The notes beneath the pieces were generated by a model. The model saw nothing but the letters and a program-made list of their open reading frames with translations. It had not been told where the DNA came from and did no database searches. A stretch of 64,000 bases of DNA. Source: Triatoma infestans. Taxonomy: Eukaryota; Arthropoda; Insecta; Hemiptera; Reduviidae. Below, piece after piece: positions 48,678 through 59,837 of this stretch (position 1 is its first letter; each line of letters begins with the position of its first letter). A program made the translations under genes and the position numbers. Location of the stretch: assembly GCA_011037195.1 (NCBI GenBank), contig JAAEAF010006503.1, positions 27,136-91,135 of the forward strand, read 5' to 3'.

Positions 48678-49699
48678 AATTTTTAATTACATTTTTTAAT
48701 AAATAAGGATTTTAAGTTAATTGGAATATGGATCGGATTAATGGGAATAGTTTGATAAATGGGAGGAAAAGGGCAATTAGCAGGGGAAAATATGTAGGGT
48801 GAAGGCGCTAAGGGCTGGGTGGATGGAAATATGTCTACTTAATAAAGTGGAGGATGTTGTTGTAGAGTGATGAGATGACTTCTTTGTCTTTTTTGTGGTT
48901 TATGGGATTGGGTTGTAGGTGGATATGTACTAATTCTGCTAGGAGGCGTTTTGTGTGATTAGGTTGAGTTGTTAAAATGGATGGGTTTTGCAGGTCAAAG
49001 GAATGATTTAGGGATAATGCATGTTTGGAAAGTGCTGTGCTGTCTATTTTTTTGGAGGTGATGTCATATTTGTGTTGTTTTAGTCTTTTATGTAAGTATT
49101 GTGAGCTCTCTCCTACATACGTGGCATTGCAAAGTGGTGTAGTGCATTTGATGTTGTTACTGTATGGGTTTTGTTGAGTTTAGGGATAGGGTCTTTTAGT
49201 TTAATATATAGTTTGGAAAGTTTATTAGTGGTCGTGAAGCCTGTGATGAGATTGGGGATATGCTTTTTGAGGGATTTGTTTATTTTTTGGGAGAGAGAGT
49301 GGATGTGTGTAAGAGATCTGTGGATAGGTACATTCGTGATGTTGATGGGATTACTCGTGTGTGGTGAGTGTAATGTTGGTGTCAATGCTTTTTTGATTAT
49401 ATTGTTTATGATGTGTGAAGGGTAACCATTGGCGGACAGGATTTTTCTCGATTTTTTGATGTTTTCATTGTGGAAGGTGGGTTGGGAAGTGAAAGGGCAC
49501 GGTTCACTAAGTTTTTTGCAGTTTTGACTTTTTGGTGGAAAGGGTGGTCAGATAAGTAGTGAAGAAGTCGTCCTGAGTAAGTCGGTTTCGTGTACCAGTT
49601 ATAAGTTAAAGTGTTGTCTGGATTCCAGATTATGATCGTGTCGAGGAAGGGGAGGCTGTTGTTTTGTTCTCTTTCGATTGTGAATTGGTTCGATTACAT

Positions 49700-51590
49700 A
49701 TTATTTATGTATAGTTACAGAAATTTCATTTTATACCAATAATTTCTTTCACTGCTTTTAATTGTAATTTTAGTTCGTATTAATATATTAAAATAATTTT
49801 TTTCACTTTTAACTGAAAATAATGGCTCATTTATGTTTTTTTAATAACTTCACAATGTTCAACTGTTTCAGCAAAGACTCATATTAATGCACAATTTTTT
49901 TTTAGAAATATTCAGATTATTTCATAAAATAATATTGCACTCTGATGGTGGATTTTTATTAAATAAATTAAGTTTTTTAATAATGTAAAATAAGTATTAA
50001 AGCCCTAATAAGAATATCCAAGTGCATCTAGGAAAAAGAAATAAACAGCCATCAAAAACAAGCAGCCGGACGAAAGCTAGCATAGGAGACACAAGCAATA
50101 GGTTATAGAATAGGATACAGAAGCACAAGCATAATTAAGTCTAAAATACTTTAATTACAAAGCATAAGGTCTGATTTAATCTTAATAGGCATAAATTTAA
50201 TTAATATACTTCATGTGATTATATTGAAACATTTGAACTTTAACACGACAAATTCCGCAGATCTTCTTAAAATAAATTTTTCAAAGTTGTTTCAAAATAA
50301 AAATGAAAATGTTTCAAATAAATGTGGACATAATCTGTTACTTAGTTAAAGAGCATCGCTAGGTAGTTTTCGAGAACATTCCAAAAAATCAAAAACTTAT
50401 TCTGTTCAGTCACACATTTGGATTTTATTCAAATTTGGAATTATAGTAATGCCCTTAATTTACCTAAATATTTTTGGGTGACAGAACCGTATATTGTACT
50501 GATGTGATATTGTAGAGGAAAGCATAATGCTATTGTTTCCCTCAGAATTTCCCCCAAAATTAAATTTTTGCGGAAAAATGTTTCAAATAAAAGTGATAGT
50601 CATTATTCGAGAATGTTAGTTTCGGTCATGTCAGTTGCAGAACTACTATCCTAGGGCTAAGGAAAGGAAATCCCCATAGTCTGAACATTAAAAACGATGA
50701 TCTTAATATAATTATTTCTGAAAAAGATTAATTTGAAAACTTTATTCTAAGTTGAAATTGTTAGTGGTGAAAAGTAAGAGAGGATAAGGTTTTACACTTA
50801 TATATTGTAAGATACAAAAGAAGTAACCAGTTGTAGTAAAATGTAAAGGTTTAAGTATGAGTCATGTGGTTGGATGAAGCTATTCAAGTGAGTAGTTTGC
50901 TAACCCTAAGATACTTCACTTGACACCCCATACTATCTATCCTTCAGTCTACAACCTCTACCTATACACATAAAATTCCTCTTCGTCTTCTTGCTAGTAA
51001 TAGTGCTTGTCCTTCAAGCTTCCTTGTACATAATTTTATCTTATTGTTCCAGGCTTATTTCATTTGTGATTTATTGCTTCTTCATTCATTTCTTAGAATA
51101 GTAGAATATTACATTTGAATTTTTTTACATCCGCCAATGTATATAAATAAATATAATGTCCGTAACTTCTCACATGTTCATTTTTCCTTAATTTTAAAAG
51201 AAAAAAAAACCTGTTTTTTTCCGAAGTTTTGAAGTTTTTGCTCACAACTACTAGACAAAAGGGAACTGAACTGCCTTTAAATACAATTTAAACGGAAATC
51301 TACATCCAATAAAATCAAAAGTAACACATTATTACGTGGTGAAAGTTCTACTTGAACAACCTTTTCCTATTGAATATTAGAGACATCAATGAATATTTCT
51401 TTACTTCCAAATCACCAACAAAATATGAATAAAGGTTAGAAAAATCTTAAACGTTGAATTTAAAGTCTTAATTACAATGTCAAAATGTATAGTTTTTGCT
51501 TAAGATTTCAATTAATTTCATTTTTATCATTTATTCTTGAATTGAACTAATGTGTATATATTGTTCTCACTTATTTTACGATGATTCATC
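49700..51590. other. AT-rich stretch with a worn piece of the palindromic-end repeat
   Basis: 50280-50600 holds blocks that match the repeat family interior: AGCATAATGCTATTGTTTCCCTCAGAATTTCCCCC at about 50521-50555 parallels 20930-20970 and 52770-52800. A TTTTTGCGGAAAAATGTTTC block follows. The rest shows no feature. Confidence 0.4.
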
Positions 51591-51594
51591 GTAG

Positions 51595-51885
51595 ATTTAT
51601 TTATTTATTTTAATTTATATTAACTCTAGCGCTCCTCACGTATGGGTCTAATGGCTAGCGCGCTCACGTTTGTAGTGAGAATTCATGGTCAGGTGAAGCA
51701 AAGACAATGTTGACTCAGTATCGTGAAAAAAAAGTGGGAAGCTACAGTTTGGTAGCGCACCTAGGTAGCGAAGGTCACAACTAAACGGAAAGGGAACCGC
51801 AACGTGCCTTACCACAAGCCTCCCAATCTGGAAACCCTTCTTCATTGGCTGTTGCGCCATAGGTTTATTTATTTATTTTATATTA
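51595..51885. repeat. Possible SINE-like insert flanked by near-identical 30 bp repeats
   Basis: A GC-richer block (51625-51857) contains GGTCTAATGGCTAGCGCGCT, which recalls a tRNA A-box region. It is flanked by two near-copies of a TTTATTTATTTATTTTA...ATATTAACT sequence (51595-51626 and 51859-51890). This may be an insertion with target duplication, or a chance of T-rich DNA. Confidence 0.35.
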
Positions 51886-52294
51886 ACTTTGCCATAGCAT
51901 CTATAATCTTAACATCTTACAATCTTCAATATCTACAATCTTAGACATAATTACCCTTCATTTTACAGGGATTCCTTGGAAACCAGGGAAAATCTGCCGT
52001 GAAATATTCCCTCAGTTTCCGTTACAAAATTTTTAATAAAATTTGGAATTTTTACAACTAATTAATTCTGTTTAATAGTATAATTTAATGGTCTGTTGAA
52101 ATGTACTTAAGAGGGAAGTTTAACTTTTTCGTACTTAGAGTAGGTCAAAGCAGAGTTGGGAAAATTAAATAAATTTAGTTATTACTAAGATATGACTAAA
52201 CAATAAATAAGGCATGATAAATTAGTTGTAATCGGTTTTTTACGTAGTTTTCAAGTATTTTATTATTTATTTATTAGTCTCACAAAACGACTAA

Positions 52295-52431
52295 CAAATC
52301 AGTAATATTACTTATAATTAATTCACTTAATCATAAATCATCTAATCATTAAATTAAATAATTTAATCATTAATCATAAATCATATAATCCTGAATTTAA
52401 ATCATTTAATCATAATTCATAAATCATCTAG
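52295..52431. repeat. AT minisatellite, left block
   Basis: Degenerate repeats of TTTAAATCATTTAATCATTAA type. The array resumes at 53693 after a 1.26 kb insert. Confidence 0.75.
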
Positions 52432-52432
52432 G

Positions 52433-52490
52433 TGTTGTCTATAACCAGACAACACTGTCCAGTGCAATAAGAAGGCTCCAGGCGCCAATT
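52433..52490 (+). mobile_element. SINE body fragment
   Basis: GTGTTGTCTATAACCAGACA and CCAGTGCAATAAGAAGGCTC match the body of the 9425-type SINE (9742-9800). The tRNA part is absent. Confidence 0.5.
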
Positions 52491-52494
52491 AAAT

Positions 52495-53220
52495 TAAAAT
52501 AAAATCTGGTGTGAAACACTCACACAACTTTCTCTTACTCCAGTTTTCAAAATTCTAATAGACAAACTTTATAGTTAGTATAAAAAATTTAATGAAATTC
52601 GTCGGTGTTTTTATGGAGAAAATCACAAAAACTGAAGAAAAAAAAACTGTTCAGTAAAAACACACTTCCGGTTTACTAATTTTCCTGAAACTCGGAATTT
52701 CAACATCATATTTAATTCTTATTAATATTATTTAGATGATAGAATTGTGTAATAATCTGAACTAGCACTTCAGAGGAAACCGTAACCCCTCCCTTACACC
52801 AAAAGCACCCTTAAATCAATTTTTCCGAAGAAATGTTTCAAATAGAAATTGTGGCTGTTTGTATGTCTAGTTGATATAAATAAGATGATTAAAGAAAATC
52901 GCAAAAAAGTTTAAAAACTATTCAGTAAAGTGGTACTTCCGGTTGAGGAATTTTGATAGATAACGTACTGTCAGATCCCAAACGGTTGATAACCGGTGAT
53001 ACCCAAACGGAATATCGAGTTTGAACTTTCGGCGATTTTCCGTGTTTGAGCTATGCTGTTCACATTACATACATAAACACACACACACACACACAAACCA
53101 TTTGCTCAAAACCAGTTTTTTGGACTCAGGGGACCTCAAACGGATATTTCCGGTAAAAACTGCATATTGAAAATTTGACACGATTACAGTACTTCCTCTT
53201 ACTAAGAATTGATTTAGATT
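52495..53220 (-). repeat. Copy of the palindromic-end dispersed repeat family
   Basis: Begins TCTGGTGTGAAACACTCACA at 52505, where GTGTGA...TCACAC can pair. An ACTTTCTCTTACT run follows. Interior blocks include CGGAAGTA-type motifs, a CA-rich tract at 53076-53094 and TGGACTCAGGGGACCTCAAA. The other end is near CTTCCTCTTACTAAG at 53205. The order is the inverse of 54570-55660. No coding content. Confidence 0.65.
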
Positions 53221-53224
53221 TAGA

Positions 53225-53670
53225 TTGTTGTAGGGGATTATTGCGCTGCGACCTCTGAAAGATCTATTGTGCTCCCCCCTCCCGAGCGTTCGCCAATGCA
53301 CTGCCGGCCTCCAAGCAGCTTCTTTAGCTACAGTCAACACTGCCAATCACCGGACAGTGAGTTGTAGAGGCTCCTAGTAAGAAAAAAATCTAAGAGCAGC
53401 ATGCTGGATTCGAACCCGGCACCTCTGCGTTGCTAGTCCAGCGCGCTACCACTAAGCTAATCCCTTCCGTCTCCTTTGGCTTTCGCCAATTAGCTAGGGA
53501 CGGAGACCCTAGTTTATGTACTGTGTTTGTCCTTGTCTGTAAAGTGTAGAGTGTATGTAGTTTAAGTGTATTGCGTACTGTTCTGATGAAGTGCATGGAG
53601 TACTGAGCTGTGGTAACCCGTGGGGTCGCTGCTTCCCAAGTAACTACATGCAACAGATACCCCTTGCAGG
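53225..53670 (-). mobile_element. Composite tRNA-derived SINE with head
   Basis: Minus strand: a head (about 53670-53475) with GTTACTTGGGAAGCAGCGAC, GGTTACCACAGCTCAGTACT and CCGTCCCTAGCTAATTGG. Then a well kept tRNA-like part (53465-53395): GGGATTAGCTTAGTGGTAGC and GGTTCGAATCCAGCATGCTG. Then the body with CCGGTGATTGGCAGTG and GGAGGCCGGCAGTGCATTGG. The same three-part order as 9425-9835 shows that the head is part of the element. Confidence 0.8.
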
Positions 53671-53692
53671 CTATTAGGATAAGGAGAAAGTA

Positions 53693-53915
53693 ATAAATCA
53701 TCTAATCATTAATTTAAATCATTTAATCATTAATCATTAATTTAAATCATTTAATCATTAATTATTAATTTAAATCATTTAATCATTAATCATTAACTTA
53801 AATCATTTAATCATTAATTTAAATCATTTAATCATTAATTTAAATCATTTAATCATTAATTTAAATCATTTAATCATTAATTAAAATCATTTAATCATTA
53901 ATCATCATCATCAAT
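53693..53915. repeat. AT minisatellite, right block
   Basis: About ten 21 bp units close to TTTAAATCATTTAATCATTAA, with occasional extra ATCATTAA. Together with 52295-52431 it forms an array split by inserted repeats. Confidence 0.9.
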
Positions 53916-54094
53916 AAGCGTGACAAATCTCATTCTAAATTTTTAAGTGAAAAAATTTTTAAAATGGGGTTAAAAAGTATTTGTGATGAAATATCGCATG
54001 ATATACTGAATTAATAAAATGCCGTATGTTGAATTGGTCATGGTATTTCAGTGTGAATTTATTCGTCCTTTTTTTTTATATATTTATTTATTTA

Positions 54095-54325
54095 AGACCT
54101 TAAATAAATCAACATCTATGGTCATCGGCGCCCGGAAATGGTTCTCAGTGCATTGCCGCCATCCGGACAGTGTTCTCTCGTTACAGACAACCGGACTGTG
54201 AACTCATTCCCGATCAGTGAACTGTAGAGGCTACCAGGAAGAAAAAAATCCATGGGGCTGTTGGACTCGAATCAGGACCTCCGCGTTGCTAGTACAGCGC
54301 GCTACCACTGAGCTAATCCCTTTCC
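54095..54325 (-). mobile_element. tRNA-derived SINE copy, no head
   Basis: Minus strand: GGGATTAGCTCAGTGGTAGC near 54318, then a B-box-like region degraded to CCTGATTCGAGTCC. The body carries CCTGGTAGCCTCTACAG, two rounds of CCGG-type blocks and GAGAACACTGTCCGGATGGC. Same family as 53225 but without the upstream head. Confidence 0.75.
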
Positions 54326-54569
54326 TGACATAATAAGTTTAATTACTTTTTTTTTTACTCCTTTATTACTCCTTACTCAGTAACAGTGAGCACTGCTATC
54401 ATATCTTATTTCGAAATAGTTTCATTGGAAATCTTATTTGGAAGTATTTGAGTCCAGCAAAATTGTTTTTAGCGAAAGAGATATGTGTGTTCTATATCTG
54501 TTGGGACAAAGTAATTAAAAAAAAATATATCCATAGAATTCGAAACGAAGGTTTCGATCAAAATCTGTC

Positions 54570-55660
54570 AACTACAGTACAACTTGGTGATTTTTTTTAC
54601 TTTCTCTTACTCCTAGTAAGAGGAAGTATTGTAATCGTTTCAAATTTTCGATATCGAGTTTTCATCGCAAATATCCGTTTTGAGGTCCCCTGAATTAAAA
54701 AAAAATGGTTTTTAGCAAATGTTCTGGTGTGAATATGTGTGTGTGTGTGTGTGTGCGCGCATGTATGTGAACAGCATAGCTCAAAAACGAAAAAACCGTA
54801 GAAGTTGAAATGGAATTCCGTTTAGGTATCACCATGGAAATCGTGACAGTACGTTACTGTCAAAATTCCTTTCAAAAAAAAAAAAAGAAATAAAAAGCAA
54901 AAAAAAAAAAAAACAATAAAAGAAAGAAACAAAAAAAACAAACGGATAGTACCACTTGGCAAGATGGGATTTTTTCGTTTTTGCGATGTTTAAAAAATGA
55001 TCCGACCGATTGTCTCTCACTTAGTTATCAACGTACATATACAAAGAGCTAAACTTTATTTGAAACATTTCTTGGGAAATTCATTTAAAGAAAACGTTTT
55101 GGGGAGGGGTGGGGTTAGGAGACAAGTTCTGCATCCAAATAATGTTAATTAGAATTTAAATATGTTGTTGAAATTCCGAATTTGAAGAAAATCGGATAAC
55201 CGGAAGTGCTTTTGTTTTAACACTTTACTAAATGATTTTTTTTTACTTTTTCGCGATTTTCTCAAAAATGGCCCGGACGATTTTCTTCGACCACCCTAAA
55301 TATATAAAACTACAACATGCAAGATCTATCTTTTATTTAAAACTTTCTCTGGCGGAAAAATTCATTTTAAGGGCACTTTTAGGGGCGGGGTGGGGTTTTT
55401 GTTTTTCTCTCCTAGTAGGTATCATTAGTTGATTATACAATTCTTCGACCAACGAAATTAATTAGGAAATAATAGATGGCCAAAATTCCGAGTTTCAAGA
55501 AAATTAGTAAACGAAAAGACGTTTTTACTGAAACATATTTCAGTTTCGACAATTCATAAATGGGTATACAAATATAAATTTGGCAATGATAATTTTGAGA
55601 ACAGGAGTCAAGAGAACGTTTGTGTGAGTGTTTCACACCAGATTTTTTTTTTTTTTTAGT
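54570..55660 (+). repeat. Longest copy of the palindromic-end dispersed repeat family
   Basis: Starts in a hairpin, CTCTTACTCCTAGTAAGAG at 54604-54622. Next comes GTTTTCATCGCAAATATCCG, a GT-rich microsatellite at 54735-54756, GAACAGCATAGCTCAAAAAC and at least two interior copies of a TTTTTCGCGATTTTCTCAAA-type block. It ends GTGTGAGTGTTTCACACCAG at 55624-55643 followed by T residues. About 1.08 kb. Noncoding, with short low-complexity frames only. Confidence 0.65.
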
Positions 55661-55664
55661 TTCC

Positions 55665-56810
55665 GCTCCAACCATTTTCTTCAAACTTCACTTAGTTATT
55701 GCTAGCAGTACATAAAGGCTAATCACTTTATTTTCAAACACTTATCCGGAGGAAAATTTGATTGTTGGAAGGTACTGGGAGAGCTGCAATGTTTTCCTCT
55801 TCTAAAATGTCATTCAAAACATGTTCCTTCCTCCCAATTGTATTGTATTCAGATATTTTATATGAATTTATAGAAATTCCTAGTTTGAAGAAAGTCGGTT
55901 GGAACATGGAAGTTAGTAAGAAAAAGTTTCTGAATTTTTCGGAATTTTCTAGAACAAGCTTCATTGCTTAAACGTTGAACGCTAACTGAGTAAAGAATGT
56001 TCAAACCCTGTATTTTTATTTTCCGATACAGGCATCCCTTACTTCCAGTTCTTGTCGATGATCAACAAGACTTTCTTTGTTTATCTTGGTCTTCTTCCCG
56101 GGTTTTTTCTTAGATGTGTATTTTCTCTTTAGCCCTTAGGCAGTACCTTTCTCAAGTCGATCATTCACTCTGCTCGCCCTTTCTTAGAAGAAACTAAAGT
56201 TCCCCAGGATTTCATCCACATATATGATTATCTTTATTCAATATCCATTGAAGTAGATTCTTTTTTCAATTTCTTTGGAGTTTATTTTTTTTCCTAACAA
56301 AATTAATTCTGAAACTTTTTCAGACTCTTTCTCTTATATAGAAAGTACTCCATCTTCCAAGTTTTAATTTGCCTTTATGGGAAGTATTTTATGTACCTAG
56401 ATAAATATGAAAAGATCCTGGAACAATAAAGGATTATTAGAACTTTTATATCCTTTATTATTTTGCTGATAACTCAAAAAAAAAAACTATTGAAAAAGTA
56501 GGACACATGAACTATATTCTCAAAGCTTATTAAATTTACTACAGTTTTTTAACTTTGTAAGACAAAAAACTTACTTGAAAGAGAAAAAAAACTTTGAATT
56601 GATTTAAATGTTCTTACATCCCTACTATATAGTAGACTTCGCATTTTTTTTTCTTGTTTTTTTACCACTTGGTAAGTATTATGTTAATTTTGAATTATGA
56701 TAACTTTTTAAAAAATTTTATAGTATTTTTAGTTTGAAGTTTGATAAGAACTTTAATTAATTTCTTCTGACTATTGCTATTAACTACTACTTGAAAACCA
56801 AAATATTATA
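55665..56810. other. Gene-free stretch
   Basis: Possible fading continuation of the repeat family to about 55970 (GAGGAAAATTTGATTGTTGG and AGTTTGAAGAAAGTCGG blocks). Beyond that nothing was recognised. Confidence 0.4.
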
Positions 56811-56815
56811 AAAGT

Positions 56816-57205
56816 ATGGTTAGACAGATAAAAATAACCCATCCCAGTATTGAAGTGGTGGAAGATGTTGTATATCTAGGGCAGAGAGTACCTTTCCAAA
56901 ACAGGCTCACGAAAGAGATTCAGAGACGCATACCTCTCACTTGGAGGAAATATTGGTCACTGAGAAACATAATGCAAGCTAACATAGATGTCAAATGGAA
57001 GAGCTTTATATTCAACTGCAATATCCCGTGTTGTCATATGGATGTCAAACTTGGTCGACCACTAAAGCTGTAGAAAAGAGAATAGAAATCTGGCAAAGAA
57101 GTGTTGAAAGGAGCATGCTAAAAATAAGGAGAAGAGATAGAATTAGAAGCCAAATAATAAGAGAAATAACTTCAGTGAGAGACGCCGCTCAGTACTGTAA
57201 GAAGT
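56816..57205 (+). pseudogene. RTE-type LINE C-terminal fragment
   Basis: Plus strand: IEVVEDVVYLGQ, FQNRLTKEIQRRI, LTWRKYWSLRNIM, a frame change near 57030, then PVLSYGCQTWSTTKAVEKRI and RSMLKIRRRDRIRSQIIRE. These are the conserved motifs after the RT of RTE-like elements. It ends at YCKKL because an LTR element begins at 57206. The remaining C-terminal part was not found in the window. Confidence 0.85.
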
Positions 57206-57434
57206 TGTAACGGCAAGAGAGAGAACACAAGCCCGACCGAGAGAAAACAGACTTTCTCTGGTACTCTCTGACTTAAGCAGGCTAGAGTGGGGAGAACCTG
57301 TATATAAGCCAGTGAGAGATCTAGACCTCTGTCTATCAGATTCATACATACATCTTGTCATATCATCGTGTCATATCTAGCATATCTCGTCTAATTAATC
57401 AATCCCAATTTCTCTCCTCATCAACTCCATTATA
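57206..57434 (+). repeat. 5' LTR of a gypsy-like retrotransposon
   Basis: Starts TGTAACGGCAAGAG at the exact point where the RTE reading frame breaks and ends TTATA (TTACA expected), 229 bp. A TATATAAG TATA-box-like motif stands at 57300-57307. One base later TGGTGGCAGCTCCCG (57436-57450) has the TGG start of a tRNA primer-binding site; the tRNA was not identified. No 3' LTR was seen in the window. Confidence 0.65.
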
Positions 57435-57586
57435 CTGGTGGCAGCTCCCGCTTCAGCTTCAACATTTTCGAAGATAAAGGTAAGTCATTTTTCGGTTTTA
57501 CATATTTATATTTATTTCATTATTTATTAATATTTCACTTTTACTCTCAATTCCTTTTACATTTAAAATCTTATCGACTTTTTTTT

Positions 57587-58714
57587 ATGAAAAGAGCCGA
57601 TATCATTAAAGAACTCAAAAAACATAATCTCCCAATAGGCGGTAATTTATTAGTGTTGAAAGAACGCTTATCGAAAATTAAGAATATGGCAACTTATACG
57701 ATTGATGGTCAGCAAAAGGCAGCCGATGAGGCGTTCGCGTACCTCTTAAATAAGTGCAATACGGTAAATCCTGTACATATCAGGAATCTTCAGATGATAA
57801 ATAATCTACCTATATTCGACGGTTTGCACAATAGCGATATTTCCAGCTTCATCGACCAACTCAATAATTATAGTGTCCTGTCGGGTTGGTCTGATGCGGA
57901 CAAATTAGAAATTTTGATTTTAAAACTAACAGGTCCCGCAAAGATTTATTTTGATACCTTTAAGAATCAATGCGCGAATAATAATGTCTCTCCTCACCTG
58001 TCAGAAGGCAATAGGAAATCTAAGTAACAGATTTAAAAAAGAAAAACGCCCATTGTTCTTTTGCAACAAATAACCAGCCTGCATCAGAATCCAAATGAAA
58101 CTCTTGAAGCGTTCTCAGATCGCATTAAACATATTTCTACCTCGTTGCTTTTCAAAGCACAAGAGAATCCACTTCTTACCTTACAAAACCTTGTAGATAA
58201 ATTAACTACAGACGCCTTCATCAAATCTTTACCTAGTTCAATTAAGGCTCAGGTACAGATAAAACTTCCGAAAACGGATGAGGCACAAGCTTATGCCACA
58301 GCCCTTAGAGATATTCAAAATGTAGAACCGCAAGGTTCAATATTTGCGATAAAAAAGTCAGATACGCCTATAGAATCCACACAAAAACTGCCATCGCCTT
58401 GCAAACATTGTGCTGGTATGCACTGGCACAATGAATGCAAGCAAAAATTCCAAGTAGTCACATCGCGGCGAAAAAGAAACGTAGTTTCAGAACCACCGTC
58501 GCCGTGTAATTTCTGTCAAGGCGACCACTGGAATCGCGAATGTAATAATAAAAATCGAAATAGAGCGCGCACTAATTTTGGCAAAAAGCCTCAATTTCTG
58601 CCAAACTATCGTCCCTTCAGGCAAAGTAGGCCTTATATCAAAAAACAAATTCATAATAATAATAACAACAGTAATAATAATAATACTAATCTGGTAGTAG
58701 ATGTAATTCGGTGA
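57587..58714 (+). pseudogene. Gypsy-like gag with N-terminal SAP domain and two zinc knuckles
   Basis: 57587-58027: MKRADIIKELKKHNLPIGG to about residue 31 matches the SAP helix-turn-helix consensus, a nucleic-acid binding module. A capsid-like region follows: IRNLQMINNLPIFDGLHNSD and DADKLEILILKLTGPAKIYF. The frame breaks near 58020-58040 and resumes at 58055-58714: NPNETLEAFSDRIKHISTS, then CKHCAGMHWHNEC and CNFCQGDHWNREC, each C-x2-C-x3-H-x4-C. The basic tail ends in an Asn run before TGA. The protein would bind and package the element's RNA. One frameshift makes it a pseudogene unless a programmed shift is assumed. Pol does not follow. Confidence 0.8.
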
Positions 58715-58729
58715 TTCTGGCGGCAAAAT

Positions 58730-59830
58730 TTTTGAGCCCCAGGCACTTATGAATTTACGCCCGAAGGCAGGGGTCTGGCGCGCGGCTACAAAATTACGAT
58801 GAGACCCCCATCTGATTTATAACCAGGGAAAAAAAATATTTTTGAGCCGGGAGATGGCATGCGAGACAAGCGGCTACGTTTTGAAAAATCTAGCTTGAAA
58901 ACAATCTAAGGTAAAAAGAATATTTTTGAGCCGCGAGATGGGCATGCCTGACCTGCGGCTATGTTTTATAATATTTAGCTTGAAAACAGTCTAAGGTAAA
59001 AAAAATATTTTTGAGCCGGGAGATGGGCATGCCTGACCTGCGGCTATGTTTTATAATATTTAGCTTGAAACATTTTAAGGACTTTAATAATGTTTTTGAG
59101 CCGCGAACTGTCATCCAAGTCGAGGGCTACTATTTTATAATATTTAGCTAAACACTTTAATATTTTTTGTTCATGTTTACACTTATAATATTTTAGCTAA
59201 AATACATTTTAAGGACTGTAATATTTTTCTTGAGCCGGGAGATCGCATACAAGACTAGGGCTAAGATTTTATAAAATTTAGCTAAAGACTTTAATATTTT
59301 TTGATATTTTGTTCATGTTTACACTTATAATATTTTAGATAAACACATTCTAAGGACTTTAAAAATGTTGTTGAGCCGCGAGATGAGATACAAGACTAGG
59401 GCTAATATTTTATAAAATTTAGCTAAGACTTTAATATTTTTTGATATTTTGTTCATGTTTACACTTTATAGATATTTTGAGAACCCATTCAAGACTTTAA
59501 AAATGTTGTTGACGTCCCGCGAGAGAGATAACATTACTAGGGGCTAAAATTTTTAAAAATGTAGCTAAAGGACTAAATATTTTTTTGATATTTTGTTCAT
59601 GTTTACAACTTATAATATTTTAGCTAAACACATTCCAAGGACTTTAACATTGTTTTTGAGCCGTGAGATGGCATACAAGGCTAGGGCTAAGTTTTTATAA
59701 TATTTAGCTTGAAACATTTTAAGGACTTTAATAATGTTTTTGAGCCGCGAGGTGGCTTCCAAGTCGTGGGGGCAAACATTTTATAATATCTAGCTAAAGA
59801 CTTTAATATTTTTTTTGATATTCAATACTT
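58730..59830 (+). repeat. Imperfect tandem array after the gag stop (about 10 units)
   Basis: A unit with TTTTTGAGCCGCGAGATGG, a CAAG...GGCTA segment, TTTTATAATATTTAGCT and AAGGACTTTAATA repeats at about 58732, 58842, 58922, 59007, 59093, 59230, 59370, 59506, 59655 and 59739. Spacing is either about 85 bp or about 140 bp, the longer form adding a GATATTTTGTTCATGTTTAC insert. It begins within 20 bp of the gag stop, where a gypsy element should have its protease. No long frame crosses it. Confidence 0.85.
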
Positions 59831-59837
59831 AGTGTAT

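Larger units (their letters stand above)
48218..49694 (-). mobile_element. Penelope-like element, 5'-truncated: RT end plus GIY-YIG endonuclease
   Basis: Minus strand. The coding part runs 49694-48835. NSLPFLDTIIIWNPDN and YNWYTKPTYSGRLLHYLSDH are the last RT motifs, diagnostic of Penelope-like retroelements. KVKTAKNLVNRALSL follows. After two or more frame changes comes CNATYVGESSQYLHKRLKQH (near 49120-49060), the GIY-YIG-type endonuclease (YVGE...L..R...H). The end is NILHFIK with a TAG stop at 48837-48835. A 3' region to about 48218 contains a hammerhead-like core. The upstream RT is missing. Confidence 0.88.

Noticed and set aside
52295..53915. CRISPR-like array in the 21 bp repeats
   Set aside because: The units are contiguous without unique spacers and the window is eukaryotic.
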